The notes beneath the pieces were generated by a model. It did no database searches. It was not told the origin of the DNA and saw nothing but the letters and a program-made list of their open reading frames with translations. The translations under genes were made by a program, and so were the position numbers. Of a stretch of 64,000 nt of DNA, positions 52,425 through 64,000 are shown piece by piece (the first letter of the stretch is position 1; the number at the start of each line of letters is the position of its first letter). The stretch is from Crotophaga sulcirostris (Eukaryota; Chordata; Aves; Cuculiformes; Crotophagidae): the NCBI GenBank assembly GCA_013397455.1, contig VYZB01000167.1:1687358-1751357 (forward strand), in the 5' to 3' direction.

Positions 52425-54179
52425 AAAATCACATGTAAGAAGAAAAACTAAACTGTCTTACAGTTTCTAGGCCAAATTCAGAACTTGGTGACATGTATTA
52501 CAAATGCTTTGGTGCCACTGAAGATGTAAAGATGTAACTAAGGCAGGAAATTTTCACACTATTTCAAGAAAAAAATATCCTCTGTAGTTATTTGTCCCAG
52601 TGTTAAATGGCTATGAAAGGCTACTATTCCAACCCTAAGTGTGTCCCCTACACACACTTCGGCCCTGCTCTTCACCACTACAAATTATGAGATATAGCGC
52701 AAGGTAATATAGGTAATATACATGCAATCATATGTCAGTGTAGGGACAGTTCCACAGCTGGGAGGCATCAATGGTAATAGACCATTATATTTGTCTTAGA
52801 AACAGTTGCAAAACAAACAGAACTGGGATCTAAAAAAACTTAGCAAGATGCTAAGGCCTCACAGAAATCAGCAAGATCAGAGCAGGAACAACAGTTTGCA
52901 CAGGAGTAAGGATTTATATACCATGGCAGTAGTGTAACACAGAAAACATAAATGGTCAAAAATGAGAGAAATGAAGACGCTATTCAGGCAAAAGCAAAGA
53001 GTTTGGAGAAAGATATATATATATATATAAAATATTAGACTAGAACTACTATTTCTATTTTAAAGCTCATCCTGTAACCACTTACTGAGCTGACAAAGCC
53101 CTCACTTCAGTTAGGATTCCAAGTGACCACATTGGGTGCATGATGGCAAAAGAATAGTGTTTTAAACAGACTTAATTACAGAGTTTTCCTGTTCTTAGGC
53201 TACATGGAATCAAACTCAAATAATTTAGCCTTTAGTAGCCTTCCCCTCGAAAGTAGCTGCTGGGGGTCAGTTAGTTTCAAGGGTGTTAGTCTGTCACAGT
53301 AAAATCTAGGTAAGACTCTCATCTTACACTGATAACTGAGAAGACTGCAGTGGAAATAAAAATTGATAGTGTAGGTTTCTCTGATGTCTGGAGATCCTGT
53401 CATTAACGACTAAAAACTACACAGCAATGAAAATTTGCACATTGGCATCACTCATGGAAGAGAAAGGACAGGAAAAAAATTATGTACCTACAGGAAGAAA
53501 GATATGCATGCTTAATTCTCTTTCAACTGAGAATGTCTTCCTTTTAATTCTCTTCTCAGATATTATAGGTCTGGGCCTATGTACACAAACTCCAGGGACA
53601 ATCTTCTGGCTATGTTAGGTTTAAGTGTGCTCCTTAAATTCAAAAAGAAAACCCCGCTGTGATGGCTTTAAGAGTTAATTTCTGCACACTATATTCTTTT
53701 TCTATATTTACTTGAAAAGGAAAAAAAAATCAATGCTGGTCCCATTTGATTACTGTCCTAAAATCTGCCTCATCCTTAAACAAAAACAAACCAAACAACA
53801 AATCACACAGCTTTTGCAAGTCCTTGGAAGCTTATTGACTTCAGCAACATTTTTGTCTGAGACAAGCTGCAGGGCTGACAGAATTCAATAGCACAAGCTT
53901 GCTCCTGGAACTACACCAGCTCCCTCTATGTACACCTTGGCAGACATATCTTCTGGCTGAAAGACTGCAATGAGATAGGAAATAGAAGAGGTGGAAATTA
54001 GCCTCAGCCTCCTCTATGCTGATGGGTCCCAGAAAATTTATGGTGTTGCTAAGAAAGGCACAGGGCCAGGAGTCCTGCAAACTCTCTGCTGCAGGGATAC
54101 TAGTGGAGTTTTTGTCTACACTTTGAAACTGGCTGCCTTCCCATGCAAATAATGCGTAAGGATTAGCTTCTGTGCCAAA
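52425..54179. other. Non-coding DNA, no gene seen
   Basis: Unique AT-rich DNA with an AT dinucleotide run at 53013-53029. No exon or transposon is recognised. Confidence 0.4.
53013..53029. repeat. AT dinucleotide run
   Basis: ATATATATATATATATA, uninterrupted, flanked by AAAG and AAAATATT. Confidence 0.9.
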
Positions 54180-54430
54180 GCGAGTGCAAATAATTTTCCT
54201 TTGATTTGAACTTTAGAAAGTAGCAGACCCTCTGTGAGGTTCGAAAAATAATTTTTAAAAAAGTGTTATTTCTTTAAATGTCACTGTACTTTGTAATTAC
54301 TATAAAACTGAATGGCTTTCACTCGAAACCGGACACGATATAGCCTGTAACTTTGGGTGGAGTTTTGGAGTGCGGTCCCTGTTTACAGGGACAAATTCCA
54401 GCTATTATATTGCTGAAGGTACATTTTCAA
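54180..54430. promoter_or_regulatory. Candidate regulatory element with forkhead-type palindrome
   Basis: CpG-retaining DNA (AAGCGAG, TTCGAAAAA, CACTCGAAACCGGACACGAT, GTGCGGTCC) in an otherwise CpG-poor region. It contains GTCCCTGTTTACAGGGAC at 54375-54392: 8-base complementary arms around TT, with the forkhead core TGTTTAC at its centre. No repeat or coding similarity is seen. Regulatory function is inferred. Confidence 0.3.
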
Positions 54431-56583
54431 AGGCAAATTTTGAAACAAGAAGTTTTGTTGGGGATGAGGTAGACAAAAAAAGCAACTTTCCATACCTGCT
54501 AACCATTTAAGGCACTGTCTTCAATAGTAGTGCCACCAGCCACTGCCTAATGTGAAAAACATAACCCATCTTAAGACCATGTTTTTGTGTTTTATTACAA
54601 TAAAGGATCATGTGGCTCTCTTGCGGCAACGTAAGTTAAAAATACACAGCTATCTGTATTTGGAAATTAGTAGCCACCTCACCTGACATATAACTGAAAG
54701 TGTGTGTTAAGAACAACAATTCTAGGGAGAGGCTGAAAAATATGATTCTTCATAGTGACACTATCACTAATGACAAGTGAAGTATTTACCCGAACTTGTT
54801 TACTGCTTCACTTAGTTACCTGATATTATTTCTCTGAAATACAAAGTATTTACTTTCTTTTCTCCATTAATTTTAATGTAATAATTAATATTTTCATTCT
54901 TTTTAACTTTCCTTTACTGTGTTTACTGTTGTGTTGGCACAGACTTTGACACAAAGGAAAACATAATACATTGCTTGTAAAGGACATTCTGTTTCTCCAG
55001 GGGAAAGCTGCATGTCAGATTAATGGGTTAATTAAAAGGTATTAGTTCCCTGTGTTATGTCTCTCTGATACCCAGCATTATCTTTTTTTCTTATTTTTTT
55101 TCCTTACCCCTGTGAACTTTGCCTAGGTTTTCAAGCTACTGCCCTGAAGCAAACCACCTCTCCTAACTTTGCCTGGTCATACAACTCAGGAGAATTGCTG
55201 CAATTCTCTCTTCATTTTTTTGCTTGCTCTTATTCCTGCAGTACATGACAGAAGGTTAATTAGAACTTGTTTCTGTGCTCTGCTAACGTGTGCAGAGAAA
55301 AATACACAAGGCCAGACTGTAAGAGCTTTCAATAATACAGAACAAGTATATCTAACCTATGCATTTCAGAATAGTTGCCTAGATCTATAAAATTTAAGTC
55401 TTCCATACAAAACCAGCAGCAATAAGTTCTTCCTAGTAGACAATCGACTTCTTTTTATTATGGAGAAAAATGGTGGACTAAGTTTGTGAAGTGTTTAATT
55501 TTAAAAAGAGCAGAAGGTGTTGAATCTTTAACATGAGGGTCTTGGTGAAAACACTTCTCCATAGACCATTTGGAATTTCCCCAAAGTAGTCTTATTCAAT
55601 GTTCATCTAATTCCACTTGGTGATAGCAGTGTTTGCTTTCAGTTTTCATATGCTTTATATTAGGTCCTATAACTACCTTTTCCCAAACAACCAGTGATCT
55701 GTAGATCAAAGCAGAATCATAGATACTTGATGCTGTGTGGCTTAATTCATTGCTTTGAAGTTATTACCAAGAAATATGTAGCAGCTAGCAAAAGGACCTC
55801 AGCAGAGAGACAGATGTAAAGAGAAATGAAGAAGTTTTTTCATCAGCTGCCTTCACATTTCACTTCAATTGGGGTAAACCACATTGGAAGTGTTGGAAGC
55901 ATCTGACACTATTGACCACAGCATCAGGTAAAAAGAAGGGACAATGCTTTCCAGCTAGCTGGAGATGTCCCACTTGCAAACTAACGTAACTCAGCAAGCA
56001 AGTTTACTAATGAACAACTCAAACACCTTGTATGACCTGGTAGGACTTTGACAAATAGAAGCCATGTGCCCCCAGCTCCACGAGACACGTTTGTTAGTGA
56101 CTGCAAAATCTCACTGCATATAATAGTCTGTAGTGCTAAAGCTGCAGAAGGTATTACAAGAACAGAGGTGAACTGTGCACAGTCCTTGAGAACCACCAGC
56201 ACTGTCTTGCGCTCTGACCTTAGTTTATCATTAGACCTTCACAGATTCCACAGGCTGCTGGGAATTTAGTCCTTTACTGGTTATTGTCCTGAGGTGGGAG
56301 ATAGGAACAGGGAACACAGGAACAGATGTCCTCAGAGCTAAGTGTTAGCTTCTTAAGAATTGTGGGAACTATTTCAGTGAGTGTTGCAGCACAAGCTGGG
56401 ATTTAAAAAAGGTCTTAGACTCAACTCTCCCTGAACAAGCAGTACTCTTTAAGAACCCCACCCTTCCTCTACAATTGGTGCTGCTGAATTACAGAACTAC
56501 TCTGGCTGTAGGGTGTTATGCAGTACTAGCAAGATAATCATAGACTGGAAATCAATGATCAAGATATTTTAGCTATTTAATTA

Positions 56584-56596
56584 GGGGGGGGGGGGG
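56584..56596. repeat. Homopolymer run of 13 G
   Basis: Thirteen consecutive G between TTA and CTACC. Length uncertainty is likely in any sequencing technology. Confidence 0.9.
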
Positions 56597-58423
56597 CTAC
56601 CTTAAAGCTTCTTTTTCAAGGTCCAAGAAGTTACATGTTTACTCCAGTGACTTGAGACAAAATACTCTTATTACCTAGCAACACATGCAGGTCATAAATT
56701 ACATTAATCTCTGGCTACTAACCCAGTCTATGAACTATGACACCACTGCAGACTCTGTGCAGTTGTCTCCACAACAAGTGTTGGTCGTAGTGTAGTTGGG
56801 CACACTCATATTATCTTTAGTCTAGATAGAAACAGGAGTAACACAAACACAGCAGCACACACTACGTCACTGATGGTACAAACCTACAGAAAACCCTGAA
56901 TATACATATGAAGCTTGCGAACCCTCACTAAAACCTTCAGTGATATGTTTTTATGACTGTTAACTTGCACGCTAGCTAGATAAACTTGATTTATGCCCAA
57001 ACTTGGTTATCCCCCATCATTTACAGTGTAAAGATAGCGGAAGTGCTAGCTCAATAGACTGAATAATAGTAGTGGTTTCCACACATCTAATGCCCTACTA
57101 AAGCAGTCCTACAGCTGCCCCAGAATGTTTTAGTAGGGCTGAAATTAAACTTTCCCTAGTGGGCTGTACAATACAATCAAAACAATCCCAGAATAAGACC
57201 TATTGTATTCTAGTTAATGAATTGGAAACCTGCCAAAGTCTCATGTAAGTATTTGTTTTTTATTCGTATCCTACAGTGTGGCTGCAACTTTCTATAGTAC
57301 TACCGAGCATGGTTTGAAAATCATTTTCTACTGTACTTCTGTATCTTTCCAGGAATATAACAACAGATAACAAAAGGAAGTCCTTGCATCACAGTCAAGG
57401 TACACTGCTCCTCCTCTCTGGAACAAATCACACAGCTTCAACACCCTTCACGTCTCTCTTGTCCAAGAGATATGAATAGGAAAGCAAGAAAATGTAAGAA
57501 ACATTTGAACCTCAGGCAGTAGTGCTTTCTATATGTGGCACAGAACTCGCACGCATACCCATAAGGACAGGTACTTCATTTCTACAGATTGGAGTTACCT
57601 GACCCAATCATTCTGACTGCTTTTACTAGCTACCATATCTGATGTAACGTGGTAATCTGCTGTCTGCCCATATTCCTGTTCACAGGATAAGCTGGTGCTA
57701 AGCAACAACTGGGCCACTGACAGTATGTGATGATGAGTTTAGACAAGCAGTCAGTACAATTCAAAAGTACTACCTCCCCTTCAAATGTTACACTTCATTG
57801 AAAAACCTGGGAATTGCAAATACCACCCTGATACTATTAGATCCAATTATAGGAACCGTGGCAAAAATGTTACTCTCATCTTGAATGGACCGCAAATCAT
57901 CAAATCATCCTAAATTAGGAAAAGTACACATGATCTTATAACATGGTAATTTACAAATTTATCTCTTTAATACCTAAGAATTTCAAAATACTTTACCGGC
58001 AATTTTACAAATCATATACGTGTCAAGCTAGGTGTATCTATATAACACATGTAGGTCATAAATGGTACTTACACCACAGTCACTGTATTCACTGCGGAAG
58101 TATAGCCACACCTAAGATAAAAAAGGATGCTAATTTTACAGAATACAGTAGCTCCACACAATAGCACTGGGACAGAAGGAGAAAATTACACCATTTATTT
58201 AAACTCCTGCTACCGCAGGTAAACTCTAGGTATTTAGAAATTGGAATTGGTCAGAGCACCAAAGTTAATTGCCATGAAAAATAACACCAAAGGAATTAAT
58301 TATATATATATAATCCAAAAGATAACTACGGTCTTTGTGTTGCTTTAGGGAAAAATATTACAAACCCTCTTTGAATTGTATTATTAAAGCCTTTGGTCCC
58401 TAACAACAGAAATGCATGCTCAT

Positions 58424-58449
58424 AAAGACATACATGCAAGCATGTCTTT
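58424..58449. other. Short imperfect hairpin
   Basis: Ten-base arms AAAGACATAC and GCATGTCTTT pair with one mismatch around the 6-base loop ATGCAA. It is too short for a microRNA precursor. Confidence 0.5.
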
Positions 58450-61400
58450 TCACTTCACTTGCACCCTACAACCCACTCAAACATTTAGAAAACATGCCAC
58501 AACAATTACTTTACATGTGATTACTGCTTTGATTCATCAGTCCTCCAGTACCAAGTAGCTCTAGTGACAACGCTGCCAGGACTGCTGCAGTTAAGAAGAC
58601 TCTGCAAAGGAACATTTGAAACTTTTCATAACTTTTTAGGGATTCTTATGGAGAACCCACATTTCTGTGGAATCTAGTTCTTCCAAGTGACAGACTAGAA
58701 ATCTGTAAAAGAGCAAACTTAATCGTGGAAATTTTAAAGAGAAAAACGGGGACTGCTCTATAGCTTTTCTTCTAGGAGAGTGAAAGCCAACTAAAAGGTG
58801 CGTGCTAGCACTAGCTCTACTGCACTTCCCAGTGTCTGTGTTGTATTTCATGTCAAAAGACCATTCCCCAAGCAGCACATGTCTGTTCCTGTTGGCTAGC
58901 GGTCCTGGAACTCACTCACTTGAGAATACAAACGCACGCTTTGAAAACTTTATGGTGTATATATAGATGTGATTGTACTGTAGCATGTCTAAACTGGAGA
59001 ACACTCGACATGAAAAAGATAACAGTGAGGGATATGCACATTTATATCTATATCAACAGGTTCCTCAAATGGTGTTAGGTAGCCCTTCAGAGGGTGTAAC
59101 CAGTGGCACTTGCTTACATCTGCGCTTCATAAGGTAGAAGAGATTCCACCTTAAGATGAAATAATAACATTTCTGAGCACTCATGAATGTTTTCCATTTT
59201 CTCATAGGTTTATTATGACTTCTTGACTTCAGTATTGCTGAGTTTACTCTTAAGTTGCAAGATATCTTCATTTTGAACTCAACTTCTTGATCCATGATTG
59301 CCGCTAAAACAAGACATTTTATACTGTCATTTCACTGCCATACAGTAGACACAAATTTGAAATCCATGGCACCTAGTAGAGTCAAAACAGCTTTACTGCA
59401 AAGTACAAAGGGCGATGCAGAGGTCAAAAATGTTTTGACTGAATTTGGAACCTAGAAGATGGATTTTACCCTATAAATTATATTTAGGGCATAGAATTCA
59501 CCTTAAGATGAGGAAAGATCAAGGATATGTTACTTAACATGTAATGAAAGACAGAGAAGTGAGGTGATCTTATAAATCAATGATACATAATTTATTAAAG
59601 AATAGCTAGGCAGTTTGAGAATTTTAAACTAACTAGGACTAAAATTTTCTATTCAATTCTGCAGTCAGAATTAAAATTCTTAAAAAAAGGATATCCTACA
59701 CTGTAAGCTCTGGTTCTTATAGACTCCCACCTAAATAACTCTGCTCATACCCTCAAGTCAGCAATTTCTGCAAGTGAACTATCACAGCAGTCAGCAGGAT
59801 CTGACAGTAAGACAAGGTATTACCATAGGCCTATACATTACTTTGCTTAGACTTCATCCGAAGATAATCTCTTTCCATATGCAAAATGATATAAAAAAAT
59901 GCTACCTCCATACTCTAGACACTAGACACAAATTCTTGGCTTTCATATAACGATGTTAATTGCTTCAGTTACAAGAAGACCAAAAAAGGTTACATCTTTT
60001 TGTAACTAAAAATATGACAAACAGATTCATACTGTATTCTATTTATTCATCATCAAATAAAACCATCAGGCATATTTCAGTGACAAAACAGATTACTGAT
60101 CACAGTGTAACAGGGGAAAAAACTCTGTTTACAGTGCTTACATTGGAAATTACGCTTTTGATTTGTAAATATAACTAACTCAGTATAGGAGCTATTCAGA
60201 TAGAAAACACATGGAATACTACAGGGACATTTTATGAAGATACTTTTCTGGCTGCAGTTCATAGGCACAAACATGCAGAAAATTGCTTTCTTCCAAAATA
60301 GGAAAATGGGTCTCTTAGATTGCTGTTCAGAAAGAGAAAAGGGGAGCAGAAATAACTACATTTTTGTTCTGCTTAAAAATGAGTGTAGCATGGAATTTAA
60401 ATCCCAACCTAAGGCCTTTCAAAGATGGGTAGTAATATCTGCCACAAGCATTAAATTAAAAAAAAAAAAAAGAAAAAATCACACAAAACCCAGGGGCACT
60501 TTCATCTAGAAGTTATTACAGAAGTGGATTTAACAATGAATTCCATTCTACTTCGAGTTACCATCTGAACTGCAAGTATTGAGGTCTAGTTTTCAAATTT
60601 TTCATTGCATATAGTGCATTTTTTAAAGCACAGAAAAAAACAATGATGTATTTCAGAGTCCTGTCTGATACACTGGTTCTCACACAGCTGTCTAAGGACT
60701 GCCCTGATTACTCAGTGGCAGTTCTCCTTGTTTCCAGCTGCTAAATCCCATTAGAGGTAGCTAAAAATACATTAAATACTTTCCTAATATTACTTTTCCG
60801 TAGAATCAATTATTGTAGTTGTCATATGGACAAGAGGAGACAGAGAACTGGATCAGCAATAAAATTAATTCCTTTCAGAGATGTGTTCAGTAAAGTTAAA
60901 ATATATACAATCTTTGGTTTCTGGGGTAATCAGGCACCTAATACCCATAAGGATTTTTTTCCTGCATTCTTGAGCAGAGCACTGGCTCTGCTATGATTAA
61001 TTGCGGAGTTTCAAGACTGATTAATTTGCCAGTGGCACAACCCTGCTCTCAAATCTATGACTAGCAATGGGTAGATGAAAAATACAAAATTTCTGCCATT
61101 TCTGCCGGAACACTCTTGCTTTGAAAGTGGGATAGGTGCAGATAAATCAAGCAATTGCTAGATGATAGTCTTCTGTTATAGTCCATTGCAGAGTACTTCA
61201 GAGGAAAACCATCATTTTCAAACAAAAATAAAGGATTGGTTGCAGCTGAACTGAAATGGAGCCATGGAACTTACATGATGCCACAGTGGTTAGCCAAGAC
61301 ACCCTGGAGCTGCAGCACAGGAGTTTACACACCGACAGTGAGAAACAGTAGAAGAAAGGTTTGACTCACATGTTAATTTGAAAGATCTGGAAGCAACAAA

Positions 61401-62519
61401 TGACAGGATGCATTAAGTCAGTAGCTGGACAGCATGCAAAATGCTGAACAAGCCAGGGCAAGTATGTGTAGCACAGGACACAGAGACTCTCATGTGCATA
61501 AGGATCAACAGCTGTAAAGTGGGCTGTTTCTTGCATTTTAAGAACGTGAGAGACAAGATAGAGATACTAGAACTATTCACTGTGTCCAAGAGCACACATT
61601 TATATTTGGAAATTATGGATTTTTACTGAGGAATGTGCACTTCAACATCTTAATTCCAATCACAGGATAAGAATCAGTCTCTGCTAGATAACAATATTGT
61701 TGCACCAAGATCCTGTTTACTTCTGGTTTTGCATCTTGCCTCTCCAGAAATGCTAGTCAGGCTTGGCTTGTTTCCTTTGTAAGGATTAGAATACAGGAAC
61801 TCCTTAATTAACTTCACGCAATCTCTAACACAAGAGCCAAGGCCTCCACATACGGAAGATGACGTGGAGACTCACTAATAGCAATACAAGATACATGCCC
61901 CCTCCTTTCACCCCTTCATCCTGCACTTTCCAGATCTCTAACAGAGGGAGACAGAAGGTGGTTACAGATACTCTGCATCTGCTCTGATTAATTTCTTTGC
62001 AGCGGTGTTTCTGTTGCTCTGATGAACAGCGCTAAGAAGAAAAAAAAGGTCTACGGAATACAGATGCTAGCAAAAGAAAGAAAAAAAATAAGAAACACAA
62101 ATCATGGTCTTTAACATTTGGGAAGAGACACTTTAGATCAGCTTACACTGGCACAGAAACAGGGGAATGTAATCTCAAACTAAGGCCCAGTTTGTGGATG
62201 AAAAATCAATGTACACCCACTAAACCATCTGCAAGGCTCTGCCTCAACAGGAAGATTTTAGCCCTCGTTGACGTCAATGAAAAGTCCATGTTGGATCAAT
62301 CTGTATCATCACAACCGCCTGAAGGCTGTCCTGCAAGCAGAGGGACACAAAACCATTACTCAGAATGGCACAGGATGATGAGAGCCTAGGGAGGAGCACA
62401 GCATTTTTACGCAACCAGCAATCCCCTGCTAGATGAGTAAGAACTGTGATGCAGACTTTTGTGTCCCCGGATCTTACTGTTGCCATCAATATTCAGAAAA
62501 TAACTCCCCAGAGTTTCAA

Positions 62520-62830
62520 CACCCGCCTGGAGCGAAGCAGTGACTCCAGCCATGCTCAGGAAGAGCTGCCTGTGGCCGGGAAAGCCCTTACGAAGGGATA
62601 CCAGCTGCCACCCGCCCTCTCCGGATCCCACACCCCGCATTCCCGCTAACCCCTCCAACTCTCCCCTGCCCCGCCATGCACACCTCCATGCTCCTCTGCC
62701 CCATTCCCACCCACAGTGCCCAGGCCAGGCCACCTCCAGCCAGCCCAAACCGGGATCCGGGAAACCTTTATTTACACCAGCTGAGCGAAAACCACGCGGC
62801 AGGGGGAGGAGGAATACAAGGGGATGCTAC
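62520..62830. promoter_or_regulatory. Small CpG- and C-rich island
   Basis: About 14 CpGs in roughly 300 bases (AGCGAAG, GGCCGGG, TACGAAGG, CCCGCC, TCCGGA, CCCGC, CCGGGATCCGGG, GAGCGAAAACCACGCGG), against almost none in the kilobases to the left. C runs dominate the plus strand. It is smaller than a standard CpG island but is the only such patch in the window. It could be a promoter, a regulatory element or an exon of an unrecognised transcript. Open frames across it are proline/serine-rich because of composition. Confidence 0.35.
62627..62653 (-). other. Candidate G-quadruplex motif
   Basis: On the plus strand CCC, ACA, CCCC, GCATT, CCC, GCTAA, CCCC. The minus strand thus has four G runs of three or four with loops of 5, 5 and 3. 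More C runs follow at 62663-62666 and 62669-62672, giving alternative foldings. It lies at the core of the CpG-rich island. Confidence 0.5.
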
Positions 62831-62855
62831 AGCCAAGCACCTCCTCCACATTAGT

Positions 62856-63287
62856 GATACAAGAACAAGTTACTATTGCAAAAAGTGGAATATTTTGATT
62901 TAAACAGAAGTAGAATTAGTTTTCTATAGAATTAGTTTTCTAGCTAACTTCAGTTTCAATTAAGTAACAGTATTCTTTGAAAGTCAGACAGAACATCCCT
63001 CTGAGCATGTTTTTTTCAAACTGTTTTTTTCAGACACTGTTCTTTGAGAAATGATAACATCTTGTTTTAAGTATGATATTGATACAAGAGGTAGTTGCTA
63101 TTACAAAAGGTGGAATATTTTGATTTAAGATAAAGTAGAGTTAAGTTTCATCTAAGTAACTGGATTTTTTGAGTTAAACACAATCTCCCTCTGACCACGT
63201 TTTCTTTATAGTATGTTTTTTTCAAATACTGTTTTTCTAGACACTCTTCTTTGAGAAGTTATAATGTCTTTTGTTAAGGTGCATCTT
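62856..63287 (+). repeat. Diverged tandem duplication, unit about 205-225 bases
   Basis: Unit 1 (62856-63080) and unit 2 (63081 to about 63287) both run through GATACAAGA, TATTGCAAAAAGTGG/TATTACAAAAGGTGG, AATATTTTGATTTAA, CATCCCTCTGA/AATCTCCCTCTGA, ATGTTTTTTTCAAA, ACTGTTTTT and TCTTTGAGAA in the same order. Unit 1 carries an extra 16-base direct duplication (TAGAATTAGTTTTCTA at 62911-62926 and 62927-62942). Substitutions and small indels show the duplication is not recent. No coding capacity or known transposon is recognised in the unit. Confidence 0.9.
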
Positions 63288-63516
63288 CTATAATGACCTC
63301 TGTTTGCAGTCTTTATCTAAAAAATGCAATGTCAGATAGAGAACTGGCTCCAATTAGCAGAGGTTTGGCTGTTGTAAAGTTCACAATAACATTAAAATTA
63401 GTCCTTGGAAAATTACAGAATATGCATAAGATATCTGGGAAAATTTACACATATGCATTTCAGTGAGAAACATATTCTGTATGCAGCTCTTGTCTCATTA
63501 CGCATGATTGATGGAA
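63288..63516. other. Unique spacer, nothing seen
   Basis: AT-rich sequence between the tandem duplication and the CR1 3' end. No feature is recognised. Confidence 0.5.
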
Positions 63517-64000
63517 ATCACAGAATCATAGAATGGTTTGGGTTGGAAGGGACCTTAAAGCCCATCCAGTCCCACCCCCCTGCCATGGGCAGGGACCCCT
63601 CCCACCAGCCCAGGCTGCTCCAGGCCCCATCCAACCTGGCCTTGAACACCTCCAGGGAGGGGGCACCCACAGCTTCCCTGGGCAACCTGTGCCAGGGCCT
63701 CACCACCCTCAGCATGAAGAATTTCTTCCTAATGTCCCATCTAAATTTTCACCCTTCCAATTTAAAGCCATTCCTCCTCGTCCTGTCACTACATGCCCTT
63801 GTAAAAAGTCCCTCCCCAGCTTTCCTGTAGCCCCTTCAGATAATGGAAGGCTGCTATAAGGTCTCCCCAGAGCCTTCTCTTCTCCAGGTTGAACAACCCC
63901 AACTCTCTCAGCCTGTCCTCACAGCAGAGGTGCTCCAGCCCTCTGATCATCTTTGTAGCCTCCTCTGGACCCATTCCAACAGTTCCATATCCTTCTTATG
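63517..64000 (-). mobile_element. CR1 LINE, well-preserved 3' end, cut by window edge
   Basis: The plus strand opens with two clean terminal octamers (ATCACAGAATCATAGAATGG) and GGTTTGGGTTGGAAGGGACC. It continues through CCACCCCCCTGCCATGGGCA, TGAACACCTCCAGGGAGGGG, CTGGCCTTG, GGAAGGCTGCTATAAGG and TTCTCTTCTCCAGGTTGAAC to the window end. This is a minus-strand CR1 whose 3' end lies at 63517. It is the least degraded copy here. Minus-strand frames in it derive from the CR1 tail region and are not host genes. The 5' extent is beyond the window. Confidence 0.97.

Larger units (their letters stand above)
54431..62519. other. AT-rich gene-poor DNA, no gene seen
   Basis: About 8 kb with no recognised exon, RNA gene or transposon. 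It contains a 13-G run (56584-56596), a TA run near 58299-58312, a hairpin at 58424-58449 and an A-rich run near 60457-60477. Confidence 0.4.

Noticed and set aside
63405..64000. Frames of 108-141 codons near the right end
   Set aside because: They are translations of the CR1 tail, most of them antisense, and not host genes.
1..64000. tRNA, rRNA, CRISPR array, provirus with LTRs, bacterial-type operon
   Set aside because: No cloverleaf with tRNA box sequences, no rRNA core, no spaced direct-repeat array, and no paired LTRs or gag/pol/env order were seen. An eye scan could miss a very degraded copy.

Overview
This window looks like intergenic (possibly partly intronic) nuclear DNA from a bird. 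The best evidence is a set of 5'-truncated CR1 LINE copies, all on the minus strand. Three of them keep the CR1 3' end, with its 8-bp ATTCTATG/ATTCTGTG-type terminal repeats and the familiar GGTTTGGGTTGGAAGG-like block read on the plus strand. Interspersed repeats are otherwise sparse, and I see no Alu-, B1- or L1-like sequence. There is no operon structure, no recognisable rRNA or tRNA gene and no CRISPR array. No protein-coding gene could be identified: open frames are short, and none has a product I recognise.

Layout. 1-12 kb is the more GC-rich part. It holds an assembly gap (1079-1853) that runs straight into an AAGG microsatellite, pyrimidine- and purine-rich tracts, two C-run clusters that fit the G-quadruplex pattern on the minus strand, and one short segment (10133-10181) bounded by good splice-like signals with an ATG in strong context. 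From about 12 to 62 kb the sequence is AT-rich, desert-like DNA. Within it a few CpG-retaining, homeodomain/POU/forkhead-motif-rich stretches stand out as possible conserved non-coding elements or enhancers (15.2-15.8, 18.9-20.1, 30.1-30.5 and 54.2-54.4 kb). There is also a perfect 14-base CTCF consensus at 45.15 kb and a decayed LINE reverse-transcriptase remnant at 47.8 kb. The last 1.5 kb holds a small CpG- and C-rich island with a quadruplex motif, then a diverged tandem duplication of about 220 bp, then a fresh-looking CR1 copy cut by the window edge.

How it works together. If the inferences are right, this is a regulatory landscape beside a gene lying outside the window (or in a very long intron), not a gene cluster. 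I found no convincing new biological system. The most testable items are the 24-base exact repeat shared by 12.39 and 19.12 kb, the enhancer-like blocks, the CTCF site, the CpG/quadruplex island and the tandem duplication. Conservation and expression data would decide most of these, and I could not consult either.
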